Source: Lantana camara
Lineage: Eukaryota; Streptophyta; Magnoliopsida; Lamiales; Verbenaceae
Direction: 5' to 3'
Assembly: GCA_037501455.1 (NCBI GenBank)
Contig: CM074860.1
Location: 40,930,501 to 40,994,500 of the forward strand
DNA: 64,000 bases
The notes under the pieces were generated by a model, which made no database searches, was not told the origin of the DNA, and saw nothing but the letters and a program-made list of their open reading frames with translations. Positions 61,144 through 64,000 of this stretch are shown here, piece after piece. The translations under genes and the position numbers were made by a program. Numbering within the stretch: the stretch's first letter is position 1; the number at the start of each line of letters is the position of its first letter.

Positions 61144-62529
61144 AATGTTAGGGATTTAATTCAAAGCTTGCACCTCGAATTAAACACCTATTTTTGAAAA
61201 TTAGCTTAATATTTAATGGGAATTTTCGATGTAACCGGAGAGTTGTCCGGTTCGACCTCACCAACATATATGTTATCCAATTTAATTAGTCTTGATTAAT
61301 CCAAGTACAACTTAAATGCATTTCACACAAGCACATTGAAAATAACATGTCCTAGCATGATACTAGCATGTGATGATCATGGGTTCTACCTATCTTTTGC
61401 GTGATTGTGGGAGCCACTCCACAATCACAAGTTCTAACATACATGCCACATAAAACAGTTTAAATCACATAAGGGAATTGGAAATAAAACGATGCCCTAT
61501 CTATTACAATAATAGAAATCCTCTCTAACACTTCGAGAGGTCTTCACTTATGACCTCCATCTTGTTACTTGTTGTGTGGATCCATCTTACTCCATGGGTG
61601 CATTGTCTCCAAAATGAAAGAAAAAGACTCACCACCTATCTCTACTCTCAAATTACAATAAAAAGAAAAAGACATAAAGAAATAAGACTCAATCTTCATA
61701 TTGGCCTTAGACAATTACACGGGGCATACCCCGGCCTCAAGAGCAGTAATATGGAAAGCCACATAATAAACACATAACCGTACGCACATAAGTGGGGCAC
61801 CGACACCAATTGTAAAAACGCAACTATGGGGCTCCAACCCCAATTTAAACCATCCATGTGCATAAATTAAAACCATTCATAAGACTAAACCCATGATTAC
61901 CTAACATGCCAAATAGCAAGAATTTAAATTTAACCATAAATTAAAATTCTCGCCTTAAGCCCTAATGACTTAAAACACGACTTAGATGCAATTCTTGTTC
62001 AAGAGCCTTTTCTATAAAACCCAAAAAACAATAAACTAATAAATTCCAATTAATTTATGAAAATTAATAATTTTATTTCTTCAATATTTTCAGAAAATAA
62101 AGTTCGTAATTTTTCCAAAATTTAAATCGTTTTAATTTCTCAAAATCCCAATTTAAAAATTATTTCAAAAATAATTCAAATTTAATAAAATAAAATTTAC
62201 AGGAAAATTAAATTTCGAAAATACAAAAACACCGAAACGCGAAACATGTACCCAGAACTCCCGGATGGAGCGCCCGCAGCCGCCCGGCGTTGCGCTCCAG
62301 GCGCGCGCACGAGCATCGCACTCTGCCGGCAGTGTGAGCGCGCGGCCCTGCGCGTTTCACCCGCAGCGCTGGGCGCTGGCTTCCGGGCCGTTCTAGGTGG
62401 AGGCTCCCGCGCGGATGCGGGAGCTGCTAAGCAGCTGTCCCGCGCGGTTACGGGACATATGCGCAGAACGTCCCGCGCGGATGCGGGACGGGGTTGCAGG
62501 ATAGGTGCTCGGAGGCGGTGGTGTGCACG
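61144..62529 (-). mobile_element. C1 long leader and LTR remnant
   Basis: It continues C1 to the right of D (the GATGG flanks match the C2 sequence). It is collinear with C2 32853-34069 until the GC-rich part. The GC-rich block 62250-62529 contains GTCCCGCGCGGATGCGGGAC (62470-62489) and two variants of this inverted repeat (62409-62427, 62436-62455). The frames across it (62197-62599) are a by-product of high GC. The leader/LTR boundary is not resolved. Confidence 0.55.
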
Positions 62530-64000
62530 TGTGATGCCCCGTTTCTCGATCAAGGTAGGGTTTGGCACGAGAGTGTACGATTTACCTTTCTATGCATGAT
62601 TTATGTGGATTTATGCCTTAATTTGATAGACATTTGGTGCTTATGTGAAAAACATGATTTACCTGACTTATGTGGCTATTTGATATGATAAGTATGTGCT
62701 CGTATTGTGCTTAAAGAGTTTTGATAGCATGTTTTATGGTTAAACGAAATAATGTGCTTATTTGGATATTAAAGCATAATTGAGGGACTAAATGGTAAAT
62801 TTATTTTCCAAGCCTGGAACTGGTTAGAACTTAATGAAATTGAGTAGATAATTCGATTACGTGTTCGTGGGTTCTTAAATAGCTCAATTCGGAGTTCGGA
62901 CGAAGAAGTTATGGCCATTCTACGAAAAGTCAACCCTTTTAAGCCTAAATGTTGACCTGCGACCCAATTTCAATTCTGACCCAATTTGAGATCCAATTTC
63001 ACTTAAATCCGACCCGTATGACCCGCTCCATGATCCTATTCAGCTGACCCAAATCAGATCCTAAACACCAAACATAAGTTACGTTATTTTCAAAGAATCA
63101 TATTCATTCTCTCCCAACACTTTTTCAAAGTCTATTCATATTCTCTCAAGAACTTCAAGCCACCTTCAAGCCATCTTCAAGAGCCAAGAGTGAAGGTTAA
63201 AGCTGGAGATTCAAGACTAAAGAACAAGATTTCTTCTTCGATTTTTAGCTCTCAAGGTAAGCTTATGTGCTCTTTTCATGGGTTTGTGTTCTTGAAGCTT
63301 TTAAGCTTGAATATGAATCTAGGGTTCATGTTAGATGGATTAGATAAGAGTTTTATGATGGAAATATGTTTATCTTGATGCTAGGAACGATTTGATATAA
63401 GAATTTCTTATTTTCATGTTCATTTGAAGATTTCACCATTAAAGCACTTTGAAGCTTTTCATAAGAACTTATGCATGTTCATGCCCTAGCTTGTTTTAAC
63501 TTGATTTGATAATGGATTCATGTTCCTTATGTGCTTTTATGAAGAATAGGATAGGTTTCCTTGAGTTTCATGCTTATTTGAAGAATCCACCATTGATGAC
63601 CTTTGAAGCTTTCTTGAGAATTCTTGCATGTTTATGTTCTTGTGTGATTTAACTTGATTTGATGATCGATTCTTGTTCCTTGAGAAATTCCATGAAGAAT
63701 GTGATTAATTCCTTTGAGTTTCTTGCATGATTGTTGATTTCACCATTGTTATGCTTAAAGCTTTCATGAAACTTGTAGAAGATGAAGTTCTTGTATGAAT
63801 TGCTAGCTTTTTTGATGTTTATATGTTCCTAAGTGATTTATTATGTAACTTGATGATTTATGATGCTTATTTGTGGTTTTGGAATCTTAATTTCATGTTT
63901 TGGGGTGTTTTGAACTCATTCCCTTCGAGTTTGAAGTTGCTGTCACGTTTTTTTTAAGTTCTGGGCAGAATCCACTAGGGTGGATTTTTGCTGTGTAAAA
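62530..64000 (+). mobile_element. LTR N (start of a + strand long LTR, runs off the window)
   Basis: It begins TGTGATGCCCCG, the start style of the long-LTR families. A leader (about 63060-63256) ends CTCTCAAG|GTAAGC at 63256/63257 and is followed by T-rich intron-like sequence with GTTGCTGTCACGTTTTT, which also occurs in LTR A near 5909. A palindrome AATCCAC-TAGG-GTGGATT (63969-63986) lies at the window end. No coding sequence is seen. Confidence 0.72.

Noticed and set aside
62197..62599. Two overlapping frames of 117-123 residues in a GC-rich block
   Set aside because: Open frames on both strands are expected in such GC-rich palindromic sequence. The C2 equivalent is not conserved at protein level.

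Overview
The window is repeat-dense nuclear DNA of a flowering plant, most likely a eudicot. The evidence is plant-type Ty3/gypsy and Ty1/copia retrotransposons, TRIM elements, primer-binding sites for plant initiator tRNA-Met, and no recognisable host gene. I cannot name the species. Nearly every base can be assigned to an LTR retrotransposon or a fragment of one. The elements are named here A, O, C1, B, D, G, J, H, L, M, C2, I, F and N.

Layout: A (1-8652, + strand, cut by the window edge) is a non-autonomous element with 3.8-kb LTRs. It lies next to LTR fragment O (8653-9159). C1 (9160-19389 and 61144-62529, - strand) is a decayed Ty1/copia element. Inside C1 sit B (12981-17241, a complete element whose internal region is only 167 bp) and solo LTR D (19395-61138, split into pieces). 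Inside D sit G (20288-48566, a broken CRM-like Ty3/gypsy element) and F (48643-58597, a complete, very young non-autonomous element). At the LTR edge of G sits solo LTR J (20865-43498). Inside J sit solo LTR I (37384-40300) and the TRIM complex H (20873-36776). Between two H arrays lies an 11.3-kb segment made of fragments L, M (Tekay-like gag/protease) and C2 (second copia copy). LTR N starts at about 62530 and leaves the window. Target-site duplications support the nesting: B GGAAC, D GATGG, J TCCAG, H AACAC, I CCACC, F TCCTC.

The main biological signal is in the long LTRs of families A, D, F, I, J, L, M, B and N. They diverge widely but share one layout. A leader ends in a 5' splice site. 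A first intron follows, often holding family-specific GC-rich palindromes. Then comes a 66-78 bp mini-exon ending in AG|GTGAGG. A second intron of about 0.76-0.89 kb has a CTGAC branch-site-like motif and a TTGCAG-type acceptor, followed by GCTAGGCGG. A GTGCGGGGGATGTGG-like block precedes the LTR end. This looks like a conserved two-intron leader encoded inside the LTR.

Other notable structures are an array of about 12 covarying stem-loops in the F internal region, a 26-nt copy of the 5' end of initiator tRNA-Met abutting the 3' LTR of A, a roughly 28-nt copy of the 3' end of the same tRNA in a TRIM unit of H, and inverted TRIM arrays able to form long fold-backs. All coding regions are broken. 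Only M and G keep readable gag or pol segments, so the non-coding elements probably depended on proteins supplied in trans.
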